Shown: positions 8,765 through 19,100 of the stretch, in pieces
Layout of the letters: every line of letters begins with the position of its first letter
How positions within the stretch are numbered: the stretch's first letter is position 1
From: an uncultured Sulfuricurvum sp.
GTDB taxonomy: Bacteria; Campylobacterota; Campylobacteria; Campylobacterales; Sulfurimonadaceae
Length of the DNA: 47,093 nucleotides
Direction of reading: 5' to 3'
NCBI GenBank assembly: GCA_903844635.1
Contig: CAIMUF010000025.1
Span: forward strand, 1-47,093
Notes under the pieces: generated by a model
The model's input: the letters and a program-made list of their open reading frames with translations, nothing else
Database searches by the model: none
What the model was told of the DNA's origin: nothing
Position numbers and translations under genes: made by a program

Positions 8765-10960
8765 TTAGATTGAAGCAATAGTTGCGTTCAATGTCGCACT
8801 TGGACGCATTGCCGCTGTTACTTTTGAAAGATCAGGATGATAATAACCACCGATATCTTGAGGCTTTCCTTCTACACTGAGAAGTTCTTCCATTATTTTA
8901 GCTTCATTTGAACTCAATGATGCAGCTACCCCTGCAAATTTATCTGCAAGTTCTGTATCTATTGTTTGTTCAGCCAACGCTTTTGCCCAATATTGTGCAA
9001 GGAAAAAGTGACTTGCTTTATTATCAGGCTCACCCGCTTTGCGTGACGGTTCTTTGTTGTTATCCAAATATGCCGCGTTTGCTTCATCAAGTGCCGCTGT
9101 AAGAGCGCTCAACTTGTTATCTTTTTTTGTTTTGTTGATGTGACGAAGTGACTCAGCCAATGCCAAGAATTCGCCCAATGAATCCCAACGAAGGTGACCC
9201 TCATTAACAAATTGTTCAACGTGCTTCGGAGCAGAACCGCCTGCACCTGTTTCGAATAATCCTCCGCCTGCAAGAAGAGGAACGATTGAAAGCATTTTAG
9301 CCGATGTTCCAAGCTCAAGGATTGGGAACAAGTCAGTCAAATAGTCACGAAGAACGTTACCCGTTGCTGAAATGGTGTTTTGACCTGCACGTACACGTTT
9401 AAGTGAAAATGCCATCGCTTTTTCAGGAGCCATAATATGGTACTCGATTCCTGATTTGTTAAACTCAGGAAGGTATGCATTTACTTTTTTTATAATTTCA
9501 GCATCGTGTGCACGGTTTTCATCCAACCAGAACACAACCGGAATGTTTTCGATTTCTGCACGCTCAACCGCAAGACGTACCCAGTCTTTGATCGGGATAT
9601 CTTTTGCTCTGGACATACGCCAGATATCACCTTTCTCAACATTAAAAGTCATCAATACGCCGCTGTCATCAGTAACGCTAACAACTCCGCCTTCAGTAAG
9701 TTCGAATGTTGTCGGATGAGAACCGTATTCTTCTGCTTTTTGAGCCATAAGACCAACGTTAGAGACAGAACCCATCGTTGTAACGTCAAACTGACCATTT
9801 TTCTTACAATCTTCGATACACTCAGCGTACATGGTTGCATAACAACGATCTGGAATCGTAACAACACATTGTTCTACTTTACCGGCTGGATTCCACATTT
9901 TACCGCCGTCACGTACAACAACTGGAAGTGATGCATCGATAATAACATCGTTTGACGCGTGAAGGTTTGTGATCCCTTTATCCGAATCAACCATTGCCAT
10001 TGCGGGCTGTGTTGGGTAAACCGCCATAATAGCCGCTTCAATTTCTGCTTTTTTATCAGCAGGTAACTTCGCCAATTTTTTGTAAAGATCGCCCAACCCA
10101 AGATTAGCACTAACACCAATTTCTTTGAACTCTGTACCGTATTTTGCAAATACATCTTTAAAGAATACTTCAACTGCATGACCAAACATGATTGGGTCAG
10201 AAACTTTCATCATAGTAGCTTTCAGGTGAATGGACCAAAGAATATTTTTTTCTTTCGCTTCAGCAATCGAATCAGTGATAAATGAACGAAATGCTTTTAC
10301 GCTCATGAATGTACCGTCAAGCACTTCTTTGTCAACAGCATTGATTTCTTTAAGAACGTTGCCATTAAGAGAGATGGTTACTTTGCCGTCACCATTTTTG
10401 ATAACTGACTGCTCATTTGCATAAAAATCCCCACTGTTCATGTGAGCAACGCGAGTTTTTGAACCCTCATCCCAAGCACGAAGTTTATGTGGATTTTTTT
10501 TAGCAAAATTTTTAACCGCAACGGCTGCACGACGATCTGAATTACCTTCACGAAGAACCGGATTAACTGCAGAACCAAGACAGGTTGCATAGCGAGCAAA
10601 AATTTCTTTTTCTTCATCAGTTTTTGGTTCTTCCGGATAATTAGGAAGATCGTAACCTTGACCTTGAAGCTCTTCAATACACGCTTTAAGCTGTGGAATT
10701 GAAGCAGAAATATTAGGGAGTTTGATGATGTTACCATCAGGTTGTAATGCAATCTTACCGAGTTCGGCAAGATTATCGGGAATGCGCTGAGCATCTGTCA
10801 TACGTTCTGGGAATGTAGCGATAACGCGACCTGCAAGTGAAATATCACTTGTTACAACTTCAACACCTGCGGCTTGTGTGAATGCATTTACGATTGGAAG
10901 TAGCGAATATGTCGCTAATGCCGGAGCTTCATCAATTACTGACCAAATGATTTTTGCCAT
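8765..10960 (-). CDS. icd: Isocitrate dehydrogenase, monomeric NADP-dependent
   Basis: 731-aa monomeric-type NADP isocitrate dehydrogenase, not homologous in layout to the 400-aa dimeric enzyme. Typical segments are NSDRRAAVAVKNFAKKNPHK, GSVSNVGLMAQKAEEYGSHPT and LLAGGGLFETGAGGSAPKHV. It interconverts isocitrate and 2-oxoglutarate + CO2 in the cytoplasm. Running reductively, it would carboxylate the product of OorDABC, so its place just upstream of that operon makes metabolic sense. It is on the same strand as mdh but 248 bases away, across several hairpins, so it is probably transcribed separately. Confidence 0.96.
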   Translation of the reverse strand: MAKIIWSVIDEAPALATYSLLPIVNAFTQAAGVEVVTSDISLAGRVIATFPERMTDAQRIPDNLAELGKIALQPDGNIIKLPNISASIPQLKACIEELQGQGYDLPNYPEEPKTDEEKEIFARYATCLGSAVNPVLREGNSDRRAAVAVKNFAKKNPHKLRAWDEGSKTRVAHMNSGDFYANEQSVIKNGDGKVTISLNGNVLKEINAVDKEVLDGTFMSVKAFRSFITDSIAEAKEKNILWSIHLKATMMKVSDPIMFGHAVEVFFKDVFAKYGTEFKEIGVSANLGLGDLYKKLAKLPADKKAEIEAAIMAVYPTQPAMAMVDSDKGITNLHASNDVIIDASLPVVVRDGGKMWNPAGKVEQCVVTIPDRCYATMYAECIEDCKKNGQFDVTTMGSVSNVGLMAQKAEEYGSHPTTFELTEGGVVSVTDDSGVLMTFNVEKGDIWRMSRAKDIPIKDWVRLAVERAEIENIPVVFWLDENRAHDAEIIKKVNAYLPEFNKSGIEYHIMAPEKAMAFSLKRVRAGQNTISATGNVLRDYLTDLFPILELGTSAKMLSIVPLLAGGGLFETGAGGSAPKHVEQFVNEGHLRWDSLGEFLALAESLRHINKTKKDNKLSALTAALDEANAAYLDNNKEPSRKAGEPDNKASHFFLAQYWAKALAEQTIDTELADKFAGVAASLSSNEAKIMEELLSVEGKPQDIGGYYHPDLSKVTAAMRPSATLNATIASI

Positions 10961-11062
10961 CAGGTTCTCCTGTCATTTTTTTTTATGAAAGAATCATAAC
11001 ACTTACTTAAACCTTTTTTTCTATTTGCACCTTAACCTGAAGGAGAAATCACTCAATATGTT

Positions 11063-12058
11063 TCATTTTGTAGCATTTACTATGTTTTTATGGTGTGTAG
11101 AAAAGTAACTACTATAAATATGCTCTCCATCTTTACCACGTACAAAATAGAGGAAATCTGTCTGTTTTGGATGCAAGGCTGCCAACAACGCTTCTTTGCT
11201 GACATTACAAATCGGAAACTCCGGCAAACCTCGGTGTTTGTAGGTATTATAGGAGGTTTCATCACTACGAATTCGTGCCGCAGTTACCTTTTGATGAGAG
11301 TATTTACCGTAATTTAATGTTCCGTCCATCTGCAATCGCATGTTTTTTGCCAGTCTATTTTGAATCACAGAACTCACCATCGGCATATCGGCTACAGAAG
11401 CTGCTTCTTTTTGAATAACCGAAGCAAGTGTTACAATATGTAACCATTTTTCTTCATCATAGCTTCCAGTAAGCTTAATTGAAAGCTCTTTTTGTTTTTG
11501 AGTGGATCGTTCTAACAAAAATTTTATGATTTGCTCTTCATCAATTTCTTTGGGAATACTGTAGGTATCAGGAACAAACATTCCCTCTGAAATCTTTTCT
11601 GACTCTTTGTAAAGGGCATGCAGCTTTTTACTATCTAAGGAGAGCTGTTGGGAAAGTTGATCCAAAAATACCGTCGTCGTCTCACCTGGAATTAATCTTA
11701 CCTCATGCGTTGCCGCTTTTGCAGTAGTAAGTCGATAAAGAAACTCGATACGTGTATGTTTTTCATTTTTTAGATCAACCCATCCCTGCTGAGGCTTACC
11801 TAAAAGACGAAGAATGATGGCATCTGCTTTATAAACATCTACTCCTTCAGCCTGAAGATGTGCTATACTCTTAAAGACTGATCCTTGTGGTATATAAACG
11901 ATTTTCGGTGATGTTACTGATGTAAATAGGTATGCGATGAACGATAAAATTATTATCAAAATAATTAAAAAAATCCATTTAAAACTACTAACTTTTTTCG
12001 GTTTTCTTTTTTTAATTACTTTTTTCGGTTTTGTTGTCTTAATTGAAGGTTTTACCAT
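11063..12058 (-). CDS. mltG: Endolytic murein transglycosylase MltG (YceG-like)
   Basis: 331-aa inner-membrane lytic transglycosylase that cuts nascent glycan strands and helps end their extension. It has a Lys-rich cytoplasmic tail (residues 1-24), one membrane segment (about 27-46) and a periplasmic YceG domain. The catalytic Glu is Glu218 in TLASVIQKEAAS, and QMDGTLNYG and YNTYKHRGLPEFPICNVS follow, as in the family. Its first 122 bases overlap the start of the AsmA-like gene on the other strand. The ATG at 12058 is preceded by GAGATGAGAA. Confidence 0.92.
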   Translation of the reverse strand: MVKPSIKTTKPKKVIKKRKPKKVSSFKWIFLIILIIILSFIAYLFTSVTSPKIVYIPQGSVFKSIAHLQAEGVDVYKADAIILRLLGKPQQGWVDLKNEKHTRIEFLYRLTTAKAATHEVRLIPGETTTVFLDQLSQQLSLDSKKLHALYKESEKISEGMFVPDTYSIPKEIDEEQIIKFLLERSTQKQKELSIKLTGSYDEEKWLHIVTLASVIQKEAASVADMPMVSSVIQNRLAKNMRLQMDGTLNYGKYSHQKVTAARIRSDETSYNTYKHRGLPEFPICNVSKEALLAALHPKQTDFLYFVRGKDGEHIYSSYFSTHHKNIVNATK

Positions 12059-13817
12059 TTCTCATCTCAAATTAGGGGATATTATACTTGAGAAAGTATA
12101 CCTAAAATGGGATAATAGACTTCATATCCAAGCATCATTAATTGATTTAAGTGCACTTAAAAGCGACAAAGAACCCATTACACTTAAGCCTCTTCAACAC
12201 TTCCCTCAAGTCATAAAATATGCACAACAATGGATTGGTTCCATTGATATAAAAACCTTACGTTATAAAAAGACATCTCTTTCATTGACCTATCGTAAAA
12301 ATTCAGTAGGTCAAATCAGTGTCCATCATGGTGTTACTCATCTATATGGAAAATTTACATTAACTCCCAGATTACTTACCGTCAATCTGATCACACCGAC
12401 TAACAGCACTATTCAAATCAATGGAAAACTTTCTCTAGACATCCTAAAACAAAAGTTTATACTTACGTCTGTTCTAAAAATACCTCACACTCCTTCTATC
12501 AGAGAATATGCGATGGGTGATCAGAATAAGCTTTATCTGAAAGTAACTGCTGATGAACCTTTTACTCGTATTGATGATGTGGTTGATTTTATCGGTGTTG
12601 ATTCTATTATTCGACCTTGGATTGTTGAGTATGCCATTTTTAAAACAGCAACGCTTCAATTATGCGAGGGGAATTTTCTCTATGACCATCCCGATGAGCT
12701 TTTAAATAGTCTAAATATTCACGCTACCGCTGTAGAGGGTGAATACACGTTTGCGAAAGATATTGCCCCAATCAAAGCAAAAAACATTGATCTTTATTTT
12801 CAAAAAGGAAAACTTCATATCCTTCCGCATGAGGGGACTTTTTATACGCTTCCTACAGAACGAAGCCGCTTGTTTATTGATTTTAAAACGCCACATGCTA
12901 TGCTCAATGCACACATTCTAACTTCACATGGGCAGCTTAATGACGATATTCTCTCCTTATTACAATATTATAAAATCAACATACCTCTACGACAAAATAG
13001 TGGTTATACGAATGTTAATCTTTATTTAGACGTTAATTTACATACTCTTAATACTACGGCTCATGGAAAATTCGCACCTGCTCCCTCAGAAATTCAGTTG
13101 GAAGATTTTGTCTTTAAAACATCAGGAGGTATGGTATCTCTCATAAATTCAAAAGTAGAATTTAATGGATTTGATGTTGTGTATGACACACATACAAAAG
13201 CTAAATTAAAAGGGAATTTTGATGCGACTAAAGAGATTGGTGATGTTCATATCTTCCCTTATGCTTGTATTCCTACTGGTGATATCAAGGATATATCTTT
13301 AATAAATCATTCCGCTTTACCAGTACACGTTATCTATCATATCGATCCTCATCAAGACAGTATTTCACTTACCCCAACAACATGGAATTTTTACGGTGAA
13401 ACGCTTCATTTAGAGAGCTTTACACTTCCGTTTAATTTTAAAGAACAGCAGATTCGTATTCCAAAACTAAAATTTAGCGTCGACAAAAAAGTATACGGTA
13501 GCGTTACAGGGGATATTTCATCAAAAGATTGGAAACTTGACCTTCGATTAGATGAATTTAATCTGCTTGGCCTTGAATTGCAGAAGAACCCTTTTCTTCT
13601 GCATATAGCTCCAAAAGAGTCTAATATTATTTTCTCTTCGGATACCCTATCCAATTGGAAATTAAGTAATCAGCCCATTACCTTTTCCCCTTTTTCTCTT
13701 ATAAATACCAGCTCATCGTTAGGATTTAATGATATTAAAATGGAAGTTCAAGATCAAATAAAAACAACACTTTCTGGTAAATTTATATGGGAAAGCCGAC
13801 AAGGTACTCTAGTTTAA
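11937..13817 (+). CDS. AsmA-like/DUF3971-type envelope protein, N-terminal part (frameshifted)
   Basis: N-terminal 626 aa of a large AsmA/YhdP-like protein. A short basic start is followed by one membrane anchor (about residues 18-36) and a long beta-strand-rich periplasmic region with repeated amphipathic strands, as in DUF3971/AsmA-like lipid-transport or outer-membrane-assembly proteins. AGG lies just before the ATG. The frame stops at 13817 within GTTTAAAAG. One extra T there would join it directly to the next frame (GTLV then LKDTSAINPK), giving about 1055 aa, close to the usual family length. The first 122 bases overlap mltG head to head. It is either a sequence error or a recent pseudogene. 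Confidence 0.8.
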   Translation: MNDKIIIKIIKKIHLKLLTFFGFLFLITFFGFVVLIEGFTISHLKLGDIILEKVYLKWDNRLHIQASLIDLSALKSDKEPITLKPLQHFPQVIKYAQQWIGSIDIKTLRYKKTSLSLTYRKNSVGQISVHHGVTHLYGKFTLTPRLLTVNLITPTNSTIQINGKLSLDILKQKFILTSVLKIPHTPSIREYAMGDQNKLYLKVTADEPFTRIDDVVDFIGVDSIIRPWIVEYAIFKTATLQLCEGNFLYDHPDELLNSLNIHATAVEGEYTFAKDIAPIKAKNIDLYFQKGKLHILPHEGTFYTLPTERSRLFIDFKTPHAMLNAHILTSHGQLNDDILSLLQYYKINIPLRQNSGYTNVNLYLDVNLHTLNTTAHGKFAPAPSEIQLEDFVFKTSGGMVSLINSKVEFNGFDVVYDTHTKAKLKGNFDATKEIGDVHIFPYACIPTGDIKDISLINHSALPVHVIYHIDPHQDSISLTPTTWNFYGETLHLESFTLPFNFKEQQIRIPKLKFSVDKKVYGSVTGDISSKDWKLDLRLDEFNLLGLELQKNPFLLHIAPKESNIIFSSDTLSNWKLSNQPITFSPFSLINTSSSLGFNDIKMEVQDQIKTTLSGKFIWESRQGTLV

Positions 13818-15103
13818 AAGACACAAGTGCCATCAACCCAAAAATTGCCAACTATATTGATATGAATCGAAATCAAACACTGTCCCTTGATGCCTCTCAC
13901 GGTGAACCAGTATTTCATTCTCAATCCCTTGGTATCCTTCTAACCCCAATCGATCAAAGATGGAAAATGGAGATTAAAGACATTGCGTTGCTTAGTAACA
14001 ACTCTCCTCTGCTCACTCGTTATAAGATTAATCATGGAAACATAACGCTCCTCTATTCTCCTGAAGACGAGCATATAACGTTCAGTGGACTAATCGATTA
14101 CTCCTATCGCCTCATGATGGTAAATGGTAAAGCACTCTCAACGTATCATTTTAATGGTTCTCATTTCAAGGGAAAAACTTTTATACGGGTAAATGATCGG
14201 TTGAATATCACGCAAAACGAGTCCATTACTATACGTGCTAACAACATGGGAGTTAATGCGCCTGAATTACTACGATGGTTGGCTTCTTTTCAGAAAAATA
14301 ACGATGAACAATCTACTTCAACCGATACTCAATCCATAAATATTAATGCTACGAATATTAATCTATATCTTATGCAAAATAGAAAAATATTAGCCGATAG
14401 TCTTACGGCAAGACTTTCTAAAGAGGGGCTAGATGCACGATTAACTTATGGAGACGGTTCAGCAGATTTGACAATGAAAGAGGATATTTTCTATCTACAA
14501 GGGATCCATTTTGGGGACAGATTTATGGAAAATCTCTTTGCATTCAGTGATTTTAATGGAGGTAACCTATCCTTCACGATAAAAGGAAAGATGGATCAAT
14601 TTGAAGGAATTATGCGTATAGAAAACACAACACTAAAAGAATACATAGTGTTGAACAATATATTATCTTTTATCAATACTATCCCTTCACTAACAACCTT
14701 TTCTCTTCCTAATTACAATACAAAAGGACTCTTTGTAAAAGATACCTACAGTCATTTTACTTATAAAAATCATCTCTTTGACATGGATAGCTACACGCTC
14801 AATTCTCCTGAATTAAAAATTGCTGGATTTGCAAGTGTTAATATGGTTAATGATAGCATAGCAGGTACACTGACGCTTAAAAGTGATTTAGGCTCAGCCC
14901 TTGGTAAAATTCCTATGGTAGGATATATTTTACTTGGAGATGATGGATCGATTAGCACAACCGTCAATCTAAAAGGAAAACTCAGTGATCCAATCGTCGA
15001 AACTGCCATTGCTAAAGAGATTGTTACAGCTCCGTTTAATATCCTAAAACGGACGATTACTTATCCTTTTTTATGGATGATACCGGATGAGAAGAAAAAG
15101 TAG
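13787..15103 (+). CDS. AsmA-like/DUF3971-type protein, C-terminal part (frameshifted)
   Basis: C-terminal portion, 438 codons from an in-frame ATG at 13787. The true homologous part probably begins at LKDTSAINPK near 13813. It ends with an AsmA-C/DUF-type region: GNLSFTIKGKMDQFEGIMRIENTTLKEY, IPSLTTFSLP, VPMVGYILLGDDGSISTTVNLKGKLSDP-like strands and a closing PFNILKRTITYPFLW. That ending is characteristic of the C-terminus of the YhdP/AsmA-like family. The fragment has no signal peptide or ribosome site, so it would not work as a separate gene. Confidence 0.8.
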   Translation: MGKPTRYSSLKDTSAINPKIANYIDMNRNQTLSLDASHGEPVFHSQSLGILLTPIDQRWKMEIKDIALLSNNSPLLTRYKINHGNITLLYSPEDEHITFSGLIDYSYRLMMVNGKALSTYHFNGSHFKGKTFIRVNDRLNITQNESITIRANNMGVNAPELLRWLASFQKNNDEQSTSTDTQSININATNINLYLMQNRKILADSLTARLSKEGLDARLTYGDGSADLTMKEDIFYLQGIHFGDRFMENLFAFSDFNGGNLSFTIKGKMDQFEGIMRIENTTLKEYIVLNNILSFINTIPSLTTFSLPNYNTKGLFVKDTYSHFTYKNHLFDMDSYTLNSPELKIAGFASVNMVNDSIAGTLTLKSDLGSALGKIPMVGYILLGDDGSISTTVNLKGKLSDPIVETAIAKEIVTAPFNILKRTITYPFLWMIPDEKKK

Positions 15104-15104
15104 T

Positions 15105-15179
15105 TTATTTATTGATGTTACACACTAAAACGAACTCGTCCATTTTAGTGGCAGTGACATACGTCCCTTGAAACCCCAT
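15105..15179 (-). other. Possible very short ORF after the lolC-like gene
   Basis: A 24-codon frame starts with ATG at 15179 (MGFQGTYVTATKMDEF...) and ends at 15105. It lies downstream of the permease gene, in the gap between the two convergent genes. There is no clear ribosome site; a GTATC/GATAC hairpin with a tetraloop (15190-15203) lies just before it, and an 8-base inverted repeat (15123-15130/15143-15150) lies within it. It could be chance or a remnant. Confidence 0.15.
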
Positions 15180-15219
15180 GAAGCTACTTGTATCTTTCGA
15201 TACGGGAGAAAATAATAAC

Positions 15220-16416
15220 TTATTCGTTTCGTAAAACTGTCAAGACATCCACATCGGCGGCTTTTTTAGCTGGATACCAGGCTGAGGCTAGAACGATCAC
15301 AAATGCTCCGATTATAATAGAGAAAAAATCACCTACTGTCAAATCAAGAGGAAGCGTTGAGGTAGGATAAACATCTGCAGGCAAAGAAATAATATCAAAC
15401 GTACCTAAAACCCATATACCAAAAAATCCAAGTATAGAACCTGTGATAATCCCCAAAGCCCCAATGACTACACCTAAAATCAAAAATACTTTTTTGACCT
15501 CTTGCTTGGATGCACCAAGTGAAATTAATAGAGCGATTTCACTGCGACGGTTCATGACGGTCATTAGAAGCGAGGAGATAATGTTGATTGCGGCTATAAG
15601 TATAATGAGCATCAAGACAATGAAAAGTGACATTTTTTCCATTTTTAGCGCAGCAAAAAAGTTACCGTTATCTTCCCACCATCCGCGAATGGAGACGGAG
15701 TCGGGTAATACAGCAGAAACTCTGGCAATATCGGCTTCAGGGTTAAGAGAATGGACATGAATACCGTCATAAAGTCCTTCAGGAACTCCTAATATTTTTT
15801 GCATAGATGCAATGGTAGTATAGGAATAGCCTTTATCATAAGCACTTAAACCTGAATCAAACGTAGCGGTCACCTTAAAACGTTTCATTTTAGGGGTCAT
15901 TGCAATGCCGCCTGGCTCAAGTTGCGTGAAAATATAGGTCAGTCTGTCATTTTTTTTAATCGCATACTCTTCGACAAGCCCTTTACCTGTCATCACTTCG
16001 AATCCAGTTGGGACATGTTGTTTTAAACCAAGTGCTACGATATCATTGACAGCCGATTCACGTTTAAAATCAACCCCGAAGAGATAACCACCCTCTAACA
16101 TCGAATCATGACGACACAAAACAGACGAAGTTAAATAAGGACTAAAAGAGAGTTCAGGAAATTTTTTTTCTAATTGAAGCAACAATGTTTGATCAACCGA
16201 ACCAAAAAATTTGGGTTGTATTGTGAGAGGATAGTTCATGACGGTGAGTTTTTTCTTAAACTCATTATCAAAACCGTTCATAAGAGCCATGGCAATGATA
16301 AGTACCATGACACCAAGGGCAATACCTGAAAAGGCTAAAAGAGCAGAGAGAAAGATAAAAGGTTGCTCTTTATCAAAGCGTAAGAAGCGTTTGACGAGAT
16401 AGCTTACGATACTCAA
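15220..16416 (-). CDS. Lipoprotein-releasing ABC transporter permease, LolC/LolE-like
   Basis: 398-aa inner-membrane permease of the FtsX/MacB superfamily. It has one membrane segment near residues 20-45, a large periplasmic domain (about 46-270) and three membrane segments in the C-terminal 130 residues, including the [24 protein letters not shown] coupling helix. LolCDE extracts lipoproteins from the inner membrane and hands them to LolA, whose gene lies nearby at 19101. The start overlaps the secA stop by 4 bases, so it is co-expressed with secA. Many Campylobacterota have a single LolC/E-type permease, so I do not choose between C and E. Confidence 0.88.
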   Translation of the reverse strand: MSIVSYLVKRFLRFDKEQPFIFLSALLAFSGIALGVMVLIIAMALMNGFDNEFKKKLTVMNYPLTIQPKFFGSVDQTLLLQLEKKFPELSFSPYLTSSVLCRHDSMLEGGYLFGVDFKRESAVNDIVALGLKQHVPTGFEVMTGKGLVEEYAIKKNDRLTYIFTQLEPGGIAMTPKMKRFKVTATFDSGLSAYDKGYSYTTIASMQKILGVPEGLYDGIHVHSLNPEADIARVSAVLPDSVSIRGWWEDNGNFFAALKMEKMSLFIVLMLIILIAAINIISSLLMTVMNRRSEIALLISLGASKQEVKKVFLILGVVIGALGIITGSILGFFGIWVLGTFDIISLPADVYPTSTLPLDLTVGDFFSIIIGAFVIVLASAWYPAKKAADVDVLTVLRNE

Positions 16417-18980
16417 GAAGCAAAAACCCCTTTTTTAGGTCCTGATTTTCCACAGCAGTTTTTGTATTTTAATCCACTGCCGCACGGACAATCATCATTT
16501 CGTGCAATTTTAGAATTTTCCAACTCAGATGGTGCACCCATTAGTGACATTTGAAGCTCTTCTTGACGCTTTTCGATCTCCATCTGGTGAGCTAATGCTT
16601 CGGCTTCCTCTTCTGCATTTTCAACTCTAAATCGAATCACATGAAGAGTTTTGATCGTATCGTATTTAATCGCACTGACCAACTCCGTAAAGAGATTATA
16701 GCTCTCTTTTTTATACTCTACCAATGGATCTTTTTGATTGTAGGCACGAAGTCGAATACCGGTTTTCATGCTGTCCATTTGATATAAATGCTCACGCCAT
16801 GCAGTATCGAGTGTTTTCAGATAAATCTCTTTCTCGATTGCCGAACGTGTTTTAGGATCAATCTGAGACATTTTTTCATCATAATTTTCTTTAAGCTGTT
16901 CCGAAACTCGGCTTAATAAAATCGAGTAGGTAACCTCATTGATAAAATTAAAGTCGACTTCAATGTTTACATCTTCTAAAATTCGTTTTTTGAGATGATC
17001 TAAATCCATCTCGTCACCTTGCATACCGTCATAAATTGAACATTCACTTAAAAGACGTATAACGTATTCTTCGCGAATAGTGTCGATTTTAGTTGAAATA
17101 TCATAATCGGGATCAAGCAATTCACCGCGAAATTTATAAACAATTTTACGCTGTTCATTGGCAACATCGTCATATTCAACAATGTGTTTTCGCCCTTCAA
17201 AATGCATGTTTTCGACTTTTTTCTGAGCTTTTTCAACGGCACGTGTGACCATAGCCGATTCAATATACTCGCCATCTTCAACACCTAAGCGCTCCATAAT
17301 CGATTTAATTTTATCAGAACCGAAAATACGGAGAAGACTGTCATCCAAACTCAAATAAAACTGACTGATTCCCGGATCGCCTTGACGTCCTGAACGTCCT
17401 CGAAGCTGATTGTCGATACGGCGATTTTCATGGCGTTCAGTTCCAATAATGTATAAACCGCCAAGGGCTTTAATCTCATCACTGACTTTAATATCAACAC
17501 CACGTCCTGCCATATTGGTTGCAATCGTTACAGCACCTTTTGCGCCGGCACTTTTGATGATTTCAGATTCTTGTGTATGGTTTTTTGCATTCAAAACGGT
17601 ATGCGGAATTTTTTCTGCTTTAATAATCTGATGCAATTTTTCGGATTTTTCGATAGAAGCTGTACCAATTAGAACCGGTTGTCCTTTGGCACTTAACTCT
17701 TTTACTTTAGCAATAACAGCAGCAAATTTTTCGGCTTCAGTTTTATAAATCAAATCATTAAGATCTTGTCGAATAACGGTAACGTTCGTAGGAATTGAAA
17801 CAACATCAAGATTATAAATCTGCGCAAACTCGGTTGCCTCTGTTTGTGCTGTTCCTGTCATTCCGGCAATTTTTTTATACATTCTAAAATAGTTTTGGAA
17901 GGTAATGTCGGCAAGAGTTTGAGTCTCTTCTTTAATAATCACACCCTCTTTGGCTTCTAGTGCTTGGTGTAATCCTTCTGAATAGCGTCGTCCCTCAGAG
18001 AGACGTCCAGTAAACTCATCAACGATCACTACTTGATTATCACGCAAAACATAATCAACATCCACTTCAAAAATATAGTTGGCTTTAAGTGCTTGGTCAA
18101 GGTGATGAGACAATGAAGCATTTTCAACACTGTAAATATTGCCAACAGCAAAAAGCTCTTCAGCTTTGATAATCCCCTCTTCGGTGATAAGAATAAGACG
18201 ATCTTTCTCATCAACGGTAAAATGTTCATCTTTTACTAACGCTTTTGCCACCGCATCTGCACGAGTGTAGTTTTCAAGGGTACGATTCGTAGGCCCAGAG
18301 ATGATCAGCGGAGTACGTGCTTCATCGATAAGGATAGAATCCACCTCATCCACAATAACAAATGAGTGCCCGCGCTGAACCATGTGCTCTTTGGTGTAGG
18401 TCATATTGTCACGTAGATAATCAAATCCGAATTCATTGTTCGTACCGTAGGTGATATCTGCAGCATACTGAACACGTTTAGCGGCAGGATTGTAATCACC
18501 TTCTAAAATAACGCCTGTTTCATACCCTAAAAAAGAATAAAGTGGCGCCATTTCTGAACTGTCACGAGAAGCAAGGTAATCATTGACCGTGACGACATGG
18601 ACTCCTTTCTCACTCATTGCATTGAGGACGACGGCAAGGGTAGCAACAAGAGTTTTCCCCTCCCCCGTTTTCATCTCCGCGATTCGACCCTCGTGCAAAA
18701 CCATCCCGCCGATAAGCTGAACGTCAAAATGACGCATCCCAAGAACACGCTTACTTGCCTCACGTGTAATGGCAAAAGAATCCACCAAAACATCATTAAG
18801 TGATTTGTCACCTGAGAGAACTGATTCTTTGAGATCATTAAACGCTTCTTGTAAAGCCTCATCACTCATATCGGTAAAATACGCTTCGCGAGCATTTATC
18901 AGCTCAACACGTTTGCTGTATTTTTTTATTTCACGGTCATTTTGAGTTCCGAATAATTTTCCTACGAACGATTGGAGCAT
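16413..18980 (-). CDS. secA: Preprotein translocase ATPase SecA
   Basis: 855-aa motor of the general secretion pathway at the inner membrane. Walker A is MKTGEGKT at residues 103-110 and the DEAD-type box is [14 protein letters not shown]. The helicase C-terminal domain contains [10 protein letters not shown] and [18 protein letters not shown] motifs ([10 protein letters not shown] is present). The C-terminus ends in a complete SEC-C zinc site, Cys831, Cys833, Cys842 and Cys843, which binds SecB or the ribosome in other bacteria. It is transcribed divergently from lolA and upstream of the Lol permease. Confidence 0.97.
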   Translation of the reverse strand: MLQSFVGKLFGTQNDREIKKYSKRVELINAREAYFTDMSDEALQEAFNDLKESVLSGDKSLNDVLVDSFAITREASKRVLGMRHFDVQLIGGMVLHEGRIAEMKTGEGKTLVATLAVVLNAMSEKGVHVVTVNDYLASRDSSEMAPLYSFLGYETGVILEGDYNPAAKRVQYAADITYGTNNEFGFDYLRDNMTYTKEHMVQRGHSFVIVDEVDSILIDEARTPLIISGPTNRTLENYTRADAVAKALVKDEHFTVDEKDRLILITEEGIIKAEELFAVGNIYSVENASLSHHLDQALKANYIFEVDVDYVLRDNQVVIVDEFTGRLSEGRRYSEGLHQALEAKEGVIIKEETQTLADITFQNYFRMYKKIAGMTGTAQTEATEFAQIYNLDVVSIPTNVTVIRQDLNDLIYKTEAEKFAAVIAKVKELSAKGQPVLIGTASIEKSEKLHQIIKAEKIPHTVLNAKNHTQESEIIKSAGAKGAVTIATNMAGRGVDIKVSDEIKALGGLYIIGTERHENRRIDNQLRGRSGRQGDPGISQFYLSLDDSLLRIFGSDKIKSIMERLGVEDGEYIESAMVTRAVEKAQKKVENMHFEGRKHIVEYDDVANEQRKIVYKFRGELLDPDYDISTKIDTIREEYVIRLLSECSIYDGMQGDEMDLDHLKKRILEDVNIEVDFNFINEVTYSILLSRVSEQLKENYDEKMSQIDPKTRSAIEKEIYLKTLDTAWREHLYQMDSMKTGIRLRAYNQKDPLVEYKKESYNLFTELVSAIKYDTIKTLHVIRFRVENAEEEAEALAHQMEIEKRQEELQMSLMGAPSELENSKIARNDDCPCGSGLKYKNCCGKSGPKKGVFAS

Positions 18981-19100
18981 TGATTGCCTTCTGTATAGTA
19001 TGGGCTGTATTTAAAAAGTTGACGATTTTATCATATAGAAACTATTGTTTTGGTTAATGGCGATTGGATACAATGTCTCACTCAAAAAAAAAGGAAAAAT

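Noticed and set aside
13787..13819. Programmed -1 frameshifting in the AsmA-like gene
   Set aside because: The zero-frame codons at the site do not form an X XXY YYZ slippery heptamer; a homopolymer indel explains it more simply.
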